DNA of 64,000 nucleotides, from the NCBI RefSeq assembly GCF_000275845.1, contig NW_006766891.1, positions 34,807-98,806 on the forward strand, in the 5' to 3' direction. The notes beneath the pieces were generated by a model. The model worked only from the letters and a program-made list of their open reading frames with translations. It made no database searches and was not told the origin of the DNA. This document shows positions 1 to 12,357 of this stretch, piece by piece. The number at the start of each line of letters is the position of its first letter. Positions within the stretch are counted from its first letter, which is position 1. Position numbers and translations under genes: made by a program. This stretch comes from Dichomitus squalens LYAD-421 SS1 (Eukaryota; Basidiomycota; Agaricomycetes; Polyporales; Polyporaceae).

Positions 1-1397
1 CCTTGAGCAGTTCTGCCACACGCTCATTCTTCCTGCAGTCTGGCCTCGTTTCATGATGCTTTCCTGTGATGCAGCTCAGTTTCCTCTAAATGGACCCCAC
101 CGAACCAACTGCTCTTGTCGAAATTGTACCTTTGACAACCTTGATAACCTTCCTCCGCACGCTCCCTTCAGGGGTATCTGCAAGTTCCAGGGTTAGTTCA
201 CTTAAGTCCCTGAAGTCCGTTCCGCTCTTGACGACGAGGACGTCGCCATGATCCTGCTCTCCGCCAAGGACCTCCTGGTTCACGTCGTAATTTTCCCAAG
301 ACGTTACGCCCTTGGATATGTAGTACAGATGGTCATGACCTCCGAAGATGATATCGGCGCCATGTAGGTTATGGATAGGGTTCGTCTCTTGTGCGGACGG
401 TGACAGAGCGTTAATCGCCTTGGCAAGCGCGACGTCCTGGTAGCAAGCCACTTTGTCAAAGAGAAATTGAGTCCGTTCTAAGCGGGCCGACCTACGTTTG
501 GCACTCTGGAAGCGGTGTGTCAATTATATGGCTGCACCTTTCAAGAGGCATCACTCACCTGGCATGAGTCAGTGCAATGACGACTTCACACTTGTGCTCG
601 CCTTCTGGGTCCCGCAAACGCTTGGAAAGGTCGATAGCGACCTCCGCCATGTCCTTGTACTTGAAGTTGGATGGCCAAGTGGAGACGGTGGCTATCCATT
701 CCCTGGACAATATTGAATTATCTCTGATCCGTTCTACACAGACTGAAGCAGAAGGGCTCCGGCTTACTTCTCCACGAGCCCAATGATGCCAATACGGATA
801 CCGGCTCGCTCGAACACGTAGAACTCGAGCAAGCCTTCCGGGACACGAGAAGTCTCAGTGTCGATGATGTTGCTCAGGAGCCATGGCTGTTTCTAAACGT
901 CAACGTTTCACGCTATGGTCACACGAGCAAGGACTGACAAAGTTTGTGTCTTTGATCAGCTTGGATAGATGAGGGTACCCTAAAGTGGAATACAGGTGTC
1001 TTGCACAGCGTAGTGCAGTTGACGAGGGACATTCTTACCGAAGTCGAAGTCGTGGTTTCCTTAGATACCGAGTGTATCTGAGACTATGATACGGAATGCG
1101 GTGTGTGGACGGGAAGGGCTCACCTGTAAGGGAGATATCTGGAGCGATTGCATTCATGATGGGAACCATATGACTTCCTCTAGTGACAGAGCTCTCCACC
1201 GATGGGCTGAAAACGTCGCCCGAGAATAATACCAGTCCGTCACGCTTTCCATCTTCCCTTAGAGGCCACTGATCTCGAACATCGTCAAGCAAGGCAGCCC
1301 ATTGGGTTACATCGATCGTCTCCGGGGATTTGGGATGCAGCTTGAACGGTTGCACGCGGTAGACATCATTGAAATGAGCAATGCTGAGCGTTGTCAT
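1..1397 (-). CDS. 5'-nucleotidase / metallophosphoesterase family protein (partial, runs off left edge)
   Basis: Calcineurin-like metallophosphoesterase of the 5'-nucleotidase/UshA type, which releases phosphate from nucleotides or related phosphoesters. The start is the ATG at 1397 (MTTLSIAHFNDVYRV). It opens straight into the first metal-binding motif (HFND), followed by a GDVFSPS block and, in a later exon near 350, the GGHDH metal-binding motif. Several introns break the frame. After the residues KVIKVVKG an intron leads to a further exon reaching position 1 (KHHETRPDCRKNERVAELL), so the rest of the protein lies outside the window. No signal peptide is visible at this start, so it may be intracellular, unlike many secreted relatives. 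The substrate cannot be told from the fragment. Confidence 0.82.
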
Positions 1398-1664
1398 CTT
1401 CACACTTCTGGAGTTGCGTCAAGGCGTGGTCCAAGCCAGCAACGGAGGGGATCAGGAGGAGAGAGATATATTCGGCGACAACCCGGGGCAAGGCCCTTCC
1501 CGACATGCGCGTCTATGTAAGCATCCTTTATGGCTCGGGCGCCGCTTCGCACCAAAATAGGCAACACGCTCTTCATCGACCACCTCGACGCGCTGTCTCT
1601 TAGAGCCAGCGGACGGCCTCCCTCCTACTAGCTCTTCCTCTTGTCCGGGATTGGTAGGAAAGAC

Positions 1665-2617
1665 ATGTCTGGCGTGGCGTCACGCTTCAAAGCGACCTCT
1701 AGTCGTGTTCACCTGTTCAACTTGTCTCCCGCGCCCGGCTCGCAGTCAACGGTATGACTGGCTTCTGCTTCCGGAGTGCCCGACTAACTTCGTCGATACA
1801 GCAAAAACGACTTGGTCGTGGTCGTAGTTCGGGTCTTGGTAAGACATCCGGCCGTGGTCACAAGGGTCAGAAGGCTCGTGCGGGGAATGGGAAGCCGAAG
1901 GCTGGCTTTGAGGGTGGTCAGACAACTATTGTGAAGCGTTTCCCCAAGACGGGTTTCGTGAATCAGTGCGTTCTACTTTGCCCTCTACTTTCTCCCAACT
2001 CTTTGACAGCGTGTCGTGCTGTGCAGGAACCAGAAGACCTATGCGCCGGTGAACCTGGATCGCATACAACATTGGATTGACACGGGCCGCCTGACTTCGT
2101 CTCCGGACAAGCCTATCACTGCGCGAGAATTGTTGCTGAGTGGGTGCATTCATCAGGTGCACGATGGCATCAAATTGTTGGGCAATGTGGGTCTAATCTC
2201 GTCGTGCATCTCGTACAATTCTGACCCGGTCTCTCTGCAGGGTGCCCAGCACCTGAAGTCTGCCATCCACATCACCCCTGCACGCGCTTCGCAAAGTGCC
2301 ATTCGTGCAGTCGAGAAGACCGGCGGGAGCGTGTTCTGCAAGTACTACAATGAGCTTGCACTCCGCGACTCTGTCAAGGGCAACACGGAGCATATCCAGG
2401 CCGCCCCTACGCGCAAGAACGACATTCGTATGTCTAAATTTGGTTCTCGTCTGCCTGCCTGCTGACTCGCACTCCAGTATGGTACACCTCTTGGCGAAAT
2501 CGGGGATACCTGTCACCCACCGCACTGAACAAGATGCCAGTGGTGGAAGAGCGCTGGCGGTCGCTCTCGAAGCAGCTCCTTGCCTTCAAGTCTCAGGATT
2601 ACGACAAGGCGAAGTAG
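1665..2617 (+). CDS. MRPL10: Mitochondrial large-subunit ribosomal protein uL15m
   Basis: Mitochondrial ribosomal protein of the bacterial L15 family, a structural part of the mitoribosome large subunit. The start is ATG 1665 ([20 protein letters not shown]), a basic, serine-rich leader fitting a mitochondrial presequence. The glycine/lysine-rich L15 signature follows ([20 protein letters not shown], then [17 protein letters not shown]). Introns are seen at 1752-1801 and 1966-2026, near 2186-2240, and near 2428-2478. Joining them gives an unbroken protein ending SQDYDKAK. The C-terminal segment ([12 protein letters not shown] and beyond) matches the fungal mitochondrial form. It is divergent from the 5'-nucleotidase, with about 270 bp shared upstream. 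Confidence 0.93.
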
Positions 2618-3020
2618 ATGTCTATCATAATAGTAATTCAGTGACGTCTCTGTCACCGTGCGATTGACGATATCATGTCCAACACGGAGTGCTTCGGAAG
2701 TCAACGGCGCCTGTCTGGCGTCGATCTGTGTCTCTTGGCAATCTGAGCATGCACTCGCTGCTCCCTCGTCGTTCCGTCAAGAGCGCACAATCTGCATCAT
2801 CATCTCCCCCAACCAAATCGCCTTGAAAGAGTTCAACCAATCTCCATATATTTGGCCTGTTCGCTGTCACGAGAGACCCGTTCTTACACTACTTGTGCGT
2901 TACGCAAAGGTCACATATGTTGCGTCATCAAAGGCAACATGAGGGTTCTCAAGCGAGTCATGCATTCCTCCCTCCCCTTTTCGTGCGCACCATCACACGA
3001 AGCGACAGCGATACAGGGAA
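2618..3020. other. Intergenic: 3' end of uL15m and D-lactate dehydrogenase promoter
   Basis: No gene is supported. Short frames here lack family resemblance. An AT-rich CCATATATTTGG stretch near 2844 is the only TATA-like element and lies about 175 nt upstream of the next start codon. Confidence 0.5.
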
Positions 3021-5544
3021 ATGGAGAGAACTCTGCGCTACTCGTATCATGGCTCTGCACTGCGGTCGAGGCAGGTGATGCGTCCCAGGTTGATCATCAT
3101 GACTACCCGCCAGACAATGGCGCGTCAGCCTATGCGTTTCTGCCTCGACACCCGCCGTCATGCATCGACTGGTACCCCCGCTACTCGGCATCTTTCTCCT
3201 GGAGAGTCTCTGGCTGTGAATCTGCCGCGCGTTGCGGTTGGTCTTGGGCTCGCTCTCGCTGGCTCCATCGTATACTATCGCTTCTCCGGTCCGACAGTAC
3301 AACTGGAGAGCGCCGAGCCAGCAGGCAAGGTCAAGCACAAGGTCGTGACTGATAATGTCCTACCGGGGTCACTGGAACATGGAACGCCGAAATATGCATC
3401 TCATGAGGAACTGCAGCAGGCCATCAAGGAGCTCCAGGATGCTCTGCACGACCCTGAGGCGACGAATGTAGACCCCAAGGTCCTCAAAACCTATGGCTCT
3501 TCGGAGAACTCGTATCACCCTGCCTCTCCACACTCTGTCATTGTCCGTCCAGAGAGCACAGACGACGTTGTCTCCATCGTGAACATTGCGCGGAAGTACA
3601 GGGTACCCATCGTCCCGTATAGCGGGGCGACCAGCCTCGAAGGCCACACCTCAGGAGTGCGTGCGTTCATTCTGCAGGTGTGATTACCGGGCTGAATGAA
3701 GCAGTATCCTTCTGGTAGCATCTGCCTGGACATGTCTGACATGAACAAGATACTGGAGATCCATGGTGGATGTTTCGCATGCATATGCTTTCCCGCTGAC
3801 CAGCTAATGCATTTCCACAGAGGCCGACAGCGACCTTGTCTGTCAATCCGGCGTCCGATGGGAAGACATCAACTCCACACTCAAAGAGAAGGGTATCCCC
3901 TTGTTCTTTCCCGTGAGCATTGTTGTTACGACCTTTGACTTCGCTCGAGTAACCTCGCCGACGCATAGCTCGACCCTGGCCCTGGCGCTGTGAGTCCTAC
4001 GATGTGTGAACCCCTGTCTGCCTGTCATCTTAGCACTCATCATCTATGCAGACAATTGGTGGTATGATCGGCACTGGTTGCTCTGGTAGTAAGTTGTATC
4101 GGTAGCTGCTGGGAACTTCGAGATGGGCTGAACGTGTGCTAGCTAATGCCGTGCGCTATGGCACTGCTAGGGGAGAGTGGTTCCTCAATGTCGTGGGTGT
4201 CAAAGCATAACATTCTAAGCACTCACGCAGGCTCTGATGGTGCCTGGCAGACTGTCGTCTTGCCCAACGGCAAGGTCATCAAGACCCGTCGGCGTGCACG
4301 GAAGTCCTCCGCAGGTATCGACATGACGAAACTGTTCATTGGCGCGGAAGGTACTTTGGGCATCGTCACGGAGGGTGAGGAACCACGTTCAAGCCAGAAG
4401 CTCCTGTTTCCTCATCTGGGCCTGACTGCTTTAGCGACGCTGCGGCTTGCGCCAGTAATACCGACGAAGGTCGCTATGGCCCAGTTCCCAACGGTCGAGA
4501 ATGCTGTCAGCGCAGTGCAGGAAATCTTGAACACGCCCTCTGGCCCACACATACGTATGTGGATTGTTTGGCCGTCTGACCTCTCGGCGGCTGATCTTTG
4601 ACCAGAATGCGTCGAACTCATGGACAATAGAAGTGCGCTCCATCTGTCCGTATCGTAATGAGCGGCACTTGGCTGATATGGTTCACAGTGATGGCGGCGA
4701 CTAACGATGCCGGACTTGTATCGAAGCCATACCCTGTCCGTGACACGCTGTTCTTCAAGATTCAGGGGGACCCCGCGGCCATTGAAAGCACCGCGGAGAC
4801 AGTCCAGCGAATCGTGGCCCAGCATGGCGCCTCCGCCTTCGAGTTCGCCAGCACCGACGAGGAGGCTGAGGAGCTTTGGGACAATCGGAAATATGCTCTC
4901 ACTAGTACCATCCAGAGCGAAGAGGGCGCGAGGGTCTGGACCACGGACGTCTGGTGAGCTCCCCGAACAAGTTCGTCAGAGTCACACTGAACGGCGGACT
5001 GTGCATAGCGTCCCTGTTTCGCGTCTTCCGGAGCTTGTATATGAAACGAAGAAGGATCTTTTAGCTTCGAAGCTGAGAGCCACAATCGTCGGTCATGTCG
5101 GAGATGGTGAGTGGCATATGCAGTACTCTCGATAAATTGGGGCTCAACCTGAAGCAGGCAACTTTCATGCACTGATTAAGTTCAAGGATGACAACGAGCT
5201 GGAGGCCGTCAGTGACGCTGTACACCGTATGGTGCACCGAGCCATTGCTTTTGACGGAACATGTCAGTAGCTTTGCCTAGCACCGCAATACCTTTCATTG
5301 TTTGCTGAGCTGGTCCGCAGGCACTGGCGAGCACGGGGTTGGGGTAGGGAAGAAAGAGTACCTTGTGGATGAGTTGGGGGCCGACACCGTGGAGCTAATG
5401 AACACGATAAAGCGTGCTATCGATCCTCTGAACATCATGAACCCTGGCAAGGTGAGGGCCACTGAAAAATAGGTGCAGCTACTGATGTCTAACGTTGTGT
5501 ACCTGTAGTTGTATCCAGACCCCCCAGATCTAGGACAAGAGTAA
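3021..5544 (+). CDS. DLD1: Mitochondrial D-lactate dehydrogenase (cytochrome), FAD-linked
   Basis: Oxidises D-lactate to pyruvate and passes electrons to cytochrome c. The start at ATG 3021 is followed by an Arg/Ser-rich presequence and one hydrophobic segment ([16 protein letters not shown], around residues 70-85), as in inner-membrane-anchored Dld1. The FAD-binding (PCMH/VAO-type) domain shows [13 protein letters not shown], then [10 protein letters not shown] and [11 protein letters not shown]. The C-terminal FAD-oxidase domain carries [25 protein letters not shown] and [17 protein letters not shown], and ends in [13 protein letters not shown]. About eight short introns are needed. One join makes the conserved Cys of TDVC across TG|gtgagc...cag|C near 4954-5010. 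Total length is about 560 residues, normal for the family. The gene converges on BMT2 with under 30 bp between them. Confidence 0.94.
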
Positions 5545-5571
5545 CGGCACCAGAAGTCGTACACATCGGTA

Positions 5572-6654
5572 TCACAGCAATATCACAAAGTTATTCCTGT
5601 CCCCTGTCCGAAACACGGTCTTCTTCTCGTACAGCGCATGCTTTTGGTATGTCGCTGAGGTGGACAGCCTGGATCGACGGAAGAGCCAGTACGCCATCTT
5701 GCCACCGTCCTTCCACCGTGATAGAAGCTTCTCGAAACCGATAGCGTACATAAGGCCTTCATAGTGCTCAGCCGTTGTATATCTGGAATTCATGATACAA
5801 GGGAGCGGAAGCTATTGGATCCACATTCCCCGTGAGTAGACAGGTAAATCTATGGCGGATAGCATCCGAACATACCGCTACAAATAGCAAACCGCTCGGG
5901 CGCAGCATGTTGTGCGCTAGCTTCAGCATCCGACCTTGACGTAGATTCTATTTCAGCTTCAATGGAAGGCTCCAAAGCGAGTGTCTTCACCTCGGTTCTT
6001 AGCGTCGGGAACGAAGTTGAGAACCAAGCTCATACTGATCGCGTCCCACTTTTCCCGGTGTTCCTCGCTATCCATGAGCAAAAAGTCCTGCTCTTGGATG
6101 TTCGGGTGCTGTGAATGGAGGTCTATGGGAGTCACCTCGATCCACGTTTGACAAGAAGAGTAGTTGTCTGGCTTCAGGGCGCCAACTTCGAGAAGGCTGC
6201 ATAAGGGCGTTTCAATTCGGCGCCATTGAACCCAGAAGCACGCACAGCTGACTGACCGGAGCTTGACACCCTTTCGCTTTACTTCCTCTGGAGTTTCGAG
6301 TTCTCGGAGCCACCCGATGAAGATTTTCTCGCTCCCACCGCCTCTATCTTTGCTTTGACCGATGGTCGACATACGCTGGTAGGCAGCGAGCCCGCCGAGC
6401 TCCTCGATCCCGCGCTCGACCTCGGCCAGTTCAGCCCTCGCCGCCGTCATGGGGCCCTTGCCCTTCTTTGTATCCCCATCCCGTAGGAGGTGCTGGAGCT
6501 GCGTCTGGCGTTTGATAAGGACGTGGAAACGGCGGATGATCGTTCTCGTCGCTCCCGGGCGGTGGGAGGCAGAGCCAGAAGGCAGGGAAGAACGGTCAAA
6601 AGGCCCCGCAGATGTCACTGGTGCCTTGCGTTTGTTCTTGCGTGATTTTGGCAT
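5572..6654 (-). CDS. BMT2: 25S rRNA adenine-N1 methyltransferase
   Basis: SAM-dependent methyltransferase expected to methylate an adenine of the large-subunit rRNA in the nucleolus. The N-terminus (MPKSRKNKRK) is a basic nucleolar-type stretch. LLEVGALKPDNY forms the SAM-binding region and is followed by IEVTPIDLHS. After an intron (about 5946-5995) comes RGRMLKLAHNMLRPSGLLFVA, then an exon opening LPLPCIMNSRY, the usual conserved block of this family. A further intron lies near 6205-6275. It ends TGDRNNFVILL. The Bmt2 assignment rests on the combined blocks and the length of about 320 residues; no other methyltransferase family fits as well. Confidence 0.88.
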
Positions 6655-7428
6655 TGATACAGATTACATGGGGAGGATTTCATGGAAGAGGGAGGAGGAG
6701 AGGAAGATGGGTCGTGCTGGTAGAAGTAAGTACATCAAAGAGAATGAGTGCAACTCACGGCGCCTCCAGGTTTGCATGGAGCGCCCGTAGGCGGGTTTTC
6801 GGGCCGGACGTGCTACCTTTGGAAGCATTTACTTATCCGGGACGACTTCGGTTCAACCCATCTCCGTTTGTGCGACGACGCTCGCAGGTGCGATTCATCA
6901 TGCTTCAGCAGTACGGCTCACAGCTGATTGATTCAATGTGGAAACCGCCCCACCAACGTTGCTCTCATGGCTGAGCCAGAACGACATGTTCTATTCCTTC
7001 ACCTAGGCCGCCCTGACTATGGTAGTTGATGGGCTATCTTGGGTCTCTCACCAGCGACAGTATAAGCCCCCACGACATGTTCTATGCGATCGATGTGCCT
7101 CAATCGACTCCATTTTGGTAACATGCTGCCTGAAGTTGCCAAGGGCCACCCAAGCTCCAGGCATTTGGTGGCTTCGTGGCGTGGGCGTGGTTAATGACAC
7201 TCGCAACATCGTGTGCTCGTGGAAGTCGATGCGCTCCGGTATCTAGGGGCTGACGAGTATGTCCACAGGAAAGCCCGACAATTTAATATGTCAGGGTCGA
7301 CGTGGAATTTTACGCGAGACGTGCACAGGTCACTTCCTCGCGCTTGTCATGACGTTACACAACTAGCGTCTTGCCGACATTTAAAGCGACCCGATGAAGG
7401 GGGCTATCGCAATTTGGATTGTCTTCCC
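6655..7428. other. Intergenic between BMT2 and P450 A
   Basis: This 774-bp spacer is the divergent upstream region of BMT2 and P450 A. No open frame here shows domain or signal features. It contains a 14-bp direct repeat, described separately, and a TATA-like CAGTATAAG near 7058. Confidence 0.5.
6981..7085 (+). repeat. 14-bp direct repeat upstream of P450 A
   Basis: ACGACATGTTCTAT occurs at 6981-6994 and again at 7072-7085, exact, with starts 91 bp apart. Each copy contains the palindrome ACATGT. The position, 340-450 bp upstream of a P450 start, would fit paired transcription-factor sites, but that role is inference. Confidence 0.6.
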
Positions 7429-9661
7429 ATGGCTCGCTTGAGTCCCCAGGATATTCTTGCTACGTCCTTCTGTGTGCTGGTGAGCGCATGGTTCTTCCTC
7501 CGTCGTCGAAGGGCGGGACGGTACCTCCATCCGCCAGGGCCGAGGCCTCTACCCCTCCTAGGGAACTTGCTGGATGTGCCTGACCCTTCCGGCTTTCCTT
7601 GGAAGACGTATATCGAATGGGGCCAACAACATAGTATGTCATGGAAGTAACCCTGCTCATAAGTCATAACAATCATCATTAAACATTAACAGGGTCCGAC
7701 TTGGTCCGTATGTCAGTGTTGGGCACAAACATCGTCGTCATTAACACCTTGGAAATGGTGAACGAGCTACTTGACAAGCGGTCAAGCATCTACTCCGATA
7801 GGTTTAGTACTCCTTCTGGAAACAATGCAACAAGTTTACTGACTTTATATGATGCTGTAGGCCTAGAATGATTATGCTTAACGAGCTGTAAGTACGCGAG
7901 AGGTTTACATATTGATCTACCGGTTGATGGTGTGTATCAGCTGTGGATTTGGATGGGGTACAGCGTTTATCCCATATGGTGACCGGTGGAGAGACCATAG
8001 AAGGATCGTTCACCAAGAGTTTCGCTCAGGACCTGTGAAGCGCTTCCGGCCAAATGAGCAGAAGAGCGCGACCCGTTTTTTGGTGAATCTGCATAGGCAT
8101 CCGGAGAAGCTCATGGATAACCTCCGCCAGTAAGTTTCCCTTTGTGGCTCTTCCCAAACGAGGAGAATGTCCTGACCAGGTAACTGTAGCTTATCCGCAG
8201 CTACGATTATGTCGATAGCTTACGATATCGATGTCGCATCCCTCGACGATCCTTACATCCACACTGCAGAGGCGGCAGGTGACTCTATCTCAGAGACTAC
8301 CATCGCCGGAGCCTTTCTCGTGGACATCATTCCATTCCGTGCGTCACATAGACTAATCAAAGCCTCTGTGGTGATCGTGATAACTAATGCGTCCCTTGAA
8401 TGACAGTAAGATATGTGCCGGAATGGTTTCCGGGTGCGGGTTTCCAAAAGAAAGCGAAGCACTGGCGTGTTGCGGTCGAGAGATTGCGCGACGCCCCTTA
8501 TGACAATGCTTTGAAGCGCTTCGTAGGTTTAAGCGTCCTTTCCTACATGCGAAACAGTGGCTAAGTGTAACCAGACGGCTGGTAATCTGGGCGACTGTAC
8601 TGCCAAGTTTGTCATCGAATCGTTCGGCAAGAATGCGAAGGACCCTATGTACGCCGATCACATTATGCGCTCCGTACTTGGCTCTATCTACGTTGGTAAG
8701 TCCATCTGTGGAGAATACAGTCGTGAGAGCAGGCCTGACCGCCACTCATTGCTTCAGGTGGTGCGGACACTACCGTCTCTGTTCTCGGATCGTTCTTCCT
8801 GGCTATGACCCTCCACCCGAAGATACAAGAGAAGGCGCGCTCCCAGCTAGACCGGGTCATTGGTCCCCACTGTCTACCAGGCTTCTCAGATCAACCTTCT
8901 TTGCCTTACATCGAAGCCATTCTTAGAGAAAGCCTCCGCTGGAACCCGGTCGTACCTCTGGGTATGAGGTTGCGCCGCATATCGTACGCGTCGAGCTCAC
9001 CAACCCCTGTCTAGATGCCCCCCACATGTCCACTCAAGACGACATGTATAATGGGTATTTCATCCCCAAGGGAACCCTTGTCATCGCCAACAGCTGGTAC
9101 GTCGGACACATATCCTCACAACTCGAAGCATTACCTGACACACACCTACGGCCTCCCTTTGTGCTCCCTGCTCGACTCGCCTTTTCATATACCCGACCCT
9201 TACGTTGCGCGACGGATTGCGGTTCGCCTGCAGGGCCATCCTTCACGACGAGAAAGCATACGGAACCGATGCGTCCGACTTCAACCCGGATCGTTTCTTG
9301 CGGCCCGACGGCACTCTGGACCTGGACGTGCGTGATCCCTCGGTCGCGGCGTTCGGCTTCGGGAGGCGCATCTGTCCCGGGCAGTACATGGCGCTAGACT
9401 CGATGTGGTTCACTATAGCGAACGTCCTCGCGCTTTTCGAGATCAAGAAGGCGGTGGACGAAGATGGACAGGAGGTCACACCCGACGTGGAGTACAATCG
9501 TGGGTTCTTGTGGTACGTACCTGATTAACAGCTTCTCTCGTTTGCTTGTGGCCCAGAGGTAACGTTTGCTTAGTCACCCGAAGCCCTTCCCTTGTGTCAT
9601 CAAGCCGCGTTCAGCGGAGCACGAAGCGATCTTGCATGAGTTGGCGCACCAGGAGGCGTGA
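7429..9661 (+). CDS. Cytochrome P450 monooxygenase (A), OrdA/CYP64-like basidiomycete type
   Basis: Haem-thiolate monooxygenase anchored in the ER. The ATG at 7429 gives MARLSPQDILATSFCVLVSAWFF as N-terminal membrane anchor, then the proline-rich hinge PPGPRPLPLLGNLLD. Later landmarks: WRDHRR (C-helix), GGADTTVS (I-helix oxygen activation), ESLRW (K-helix ExxR), FNPDRF, and the haem loop FGFGRRICPGQ with the cysteine ligand. At least eight introns, some near 60 nt, are needed; the last carries the reading frame into CHPKPFPCVIKPRS. The protein has about 510 residues and no key residue is missing. The wording of the conserved blocks is that of the large OrdA-like (O-methylsterigmatocystin oxidoreductase-like) P450 group expanded in Agaricomycetes. 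The substrate is unknown. A second, divergent member lies at 20.3-22.6 kb. Confidence 0.93.
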
Positions 9662-9734
9662 ATATGACGCACATATGCGCTAAAATACACAGTATACATT
9701 TGTCCAGCGCCCACGTGCACCAGGAAGACAAATG

Positions 9735-12054
9735 TCATGACGTGACCCACACCTCAGCAACGACCTCCCACTCCTTGAGTATCCGAGGCTCAATGGGCAA
9801 AACAGCCCCATCAGCATGATCGTCCTCCTCCGCAAGCCGGTCTTCGACGACTAGGACGCGGAGCCCGCCTATGGTCAAGAATCCGCTCTTGCGAGGGACA
9901 TACGTCAGCTCGAACTCTTGCGACGCGGTGACTCTCAGCCTTTCGGGTGCGGCGAGAGGCTCATTCTCGCTTTCGCTCTCCACAGAGCTGTCAGAGACGT
10001 CGCGCGTATGACCGGAAGTACGTGGCTGCGCCGCTGCGGGCAGAAGGGAGGGTACGGGCAGACGAAGGGCGGGGAGGAAGAGGGTAGAGGTGCCGAGGAA
10101 TGAGACGCCGTCCGAACGAGATGCCTTCGGGTCTGCTGCGCCTGAGGCCAGCCGGAGCTCGGGTGAGGGTAGGTCGTATACGCGGCCGACGGTATGTGTG
10201 TTAGGTCCCGGGGTGTCGCCGCCGTCGGACTCAAGCTCACCCGCGTGCAATTGCCGTGGCGAGGCGACAAGGAGCCTCTGGGAAAGAGTATCTGGGAAGT
10301 CTGCACGGAAAGGCGTAGCGTACGGCGACGGCGTGGAGAAGCCAGACGATGGCACGCGCGGCGTCCAGCTGCCCTGCTGGTTCGAAGGACCTGGTGTCGT
10401 TGCGACTGCTGAAGCAACAGCCGCAGCGACACTAATCTCCTTCGCAGCTTGTGTGTGTTGTACGACGAGGGACAGAACGCGCTGCCTTCGTGATTCGTTC
10501 GGTCGCGGAAAAGGTGCGGGGGCTTGCACAGTTACTTTGAAAGCGACGTCGAAGGGCTTGTCGATGGCCAATGAGTCCCTAGGTATTGACGTCACGACTA
10601 GATCGACCTCGACGTCCTCTGGCAGACGCGGGGGAGGCGCAACGGACGTCGGTGGGCCTGGAGATTGAGTCTGGTTGCGCGCCGGAGGCCCTACGCTTGG
10701 TGGGCGACCCCGGAAGGGAGAGCCTGGCCTGTAAGGGGCGGGAGCTGGTTGGTTGGCAGGAGGGCTCATAGCACGCTGTGGAGGAAGAGGTGATTGTGCC
10801 CGCGAAGGAGAGCCGCCGATTGTGTTGCTACGCTGTAGGTGGAGAGGTATAGCAGAGGGCGGTTGTTTGAGTCCAGGGGGCGGTGTCTGAGGATTGGATG
10901 GAGGTTGAATAAGGGGTATGCGACGCGACAATGTCTACAGAGGGAACCACGATTATATGTGCATTCTTCAATTGACAGATATATTGGTCACGCACAGATG
11001 TCAGCAGTCGGCCTGGCTCGCCAAATGAGGATCGCCATGAGATATCTAATCTGCCAAGTGCAAGGATAGCACCTGGAGCGTGCGTGATCGGAAAGGGGGG
11101 CAGATTTATGGGCTGTAGGATATAGATGTACTGGCGGACATCCTGAGGCTGCATAAGGGCCGTCGAACCGGTGAACAAGGACTCCTTTGATCCAGCAGCG
11201 GCATCCTCAAGGTAATTCGCATCTTGGGCCTGCCAGCCGTCCACGCAATCAAATTGCATGCGCTCGAGCCACATAGCATCCTGAGTAAGGTTCTGTATAT
11301 GCACCTCCAATAGCACCTTTTCCCGCTCCTCACTTGATAGAAGGGCCGTGGGTGAGCGAGGGAGATGGACTTTGGTTTTGACGGAGAGAGGATTGGTAAC
11401 CTACGGACATGAGCGCACTCAGCGCCTGCACTCACATAGACGTGGGTTACTCACAGCGAACTTGTAGAACTTACGGAATGACTCTACACTCGGGTCTTGT
11501 AAGTCTGCCGATTGTCCGGGAGGTGGCCGTACTCCAGGGGGCATACGGTATGAGACCGTGCAGCCCAGAACATGCTGTCCAAGCTCCTTTATCTCATGGC
11601 TGACAATCTTCTCCAAGCTCTGGCCTACACCTAATCGCTGTTCCGGCCCTCCAAACTCAGCGAGCAATGTCTTGGTGGAAGCAGTCTGCATCTCAACGTG
11701 AACGATGACGCCTTCCACATCCACATTGGCCTCATTGTTGACGGAGAGGCAGCTTGAGAAGGTCTCGCCCAGTTGTATCGCGCCGAAGGATGAAGGCAGT
11801 GTGAGGAGCTCGGTGATATGGGTAAGATCGCGGAGGGTCTTGGGATGGCCAGGTAAGGGGGTCTTTCCTTGGAGGGACGTGATCGACGCGGTGGAATGTG
11901 CAGATAGAGACGGGGAGCTCGAGTAAAAAGGTTCCCATGCGCTTCCGAGTGACGGCCGCTATGCAAGTTTGAGCGGGGACACATTGCTCGACTGCAGCGG
12001 ACTTACCGAGACCCGCATCACTTTCAGCGATAGAAGCTGACCACCGCCGTCCAT
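9735..12054 (-). CDS. TRAPPC13: TRAPP complex subunit 13 (DUF974 protein)
   Basis: Accessory subunit of TRAPP, the tethering complex and Rab GEF acting at the Golgi. The start ATG at 12054 gives MDGGGQLLSLKVMRVS, the usual opening of the DUF974 family, split by an intron directly after it. Next come LPSSFGAIQLGETFSSCLSV and a beta-sandwich region (FRKFYKFAV, then LLEVHIQNLTQDAMWLERM). An intron near 10935-10988 joins LLTS to TLSRRIPLIQPP. The C-terminal half contains a proline/serine-rich insertion of about 130 residues (the region around 10640-10930) that is longer than in animal relatives. The C-terminus returns to beta-rich sequence (FELTYVPRKSGFLTIGGLRV). Total length is about 700 residues. 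It converges with P450 A, with 73 bp between the stops. Confidence 0.88.
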
Positions 12055-12357
12055 GATTGATTCCGAACTCGTCGCCTAATTGTGCAATGAGATCCAAACG
12101 AGCAGCTTCGCAGTTGAGACAGAAGAGCAGGCAAACCTAGCCTCTGCCAGGAGGGACCTCGACGCGCCTGGAGACGCCTGAGACACGGTCTGGCGCCGGG
12201 AGGTTGTTTGTGCATGTTAGGATCTAATGCCGCCGCCTGCCAGATCAGGGTTTGACGTCATCTGCCGACTCCGCCAGTTGAACGCGTCCCGATACGGCTC
12301 CGTGGCGTGCAGCGAACTCAGTCCTCTTCTGCCTCTTATTCACTCCCCGGACATGCC
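12055..12357. other. Bidirectional upstream region of TRAPPC13 and YME2
   Basis: About 300 bp between divergent starts. The open frame that continues upstream of the YME2 start has no ATG, only GTG, so it is untranslated leader. No TATA box is obvious. Confidence 0.45.

Noticed and set aside
1302..1603. Short plus-strand frames opposite and upstream of the 5'-nucleotidase start
   Set aside because: They are antisense to the conserved first exon and have no family resemblance.
6830..6880. tRNA-like GGTTCAACCC box
   Set aside because: No matching A box, acceptor stem or anticodon arm could be found upstream.
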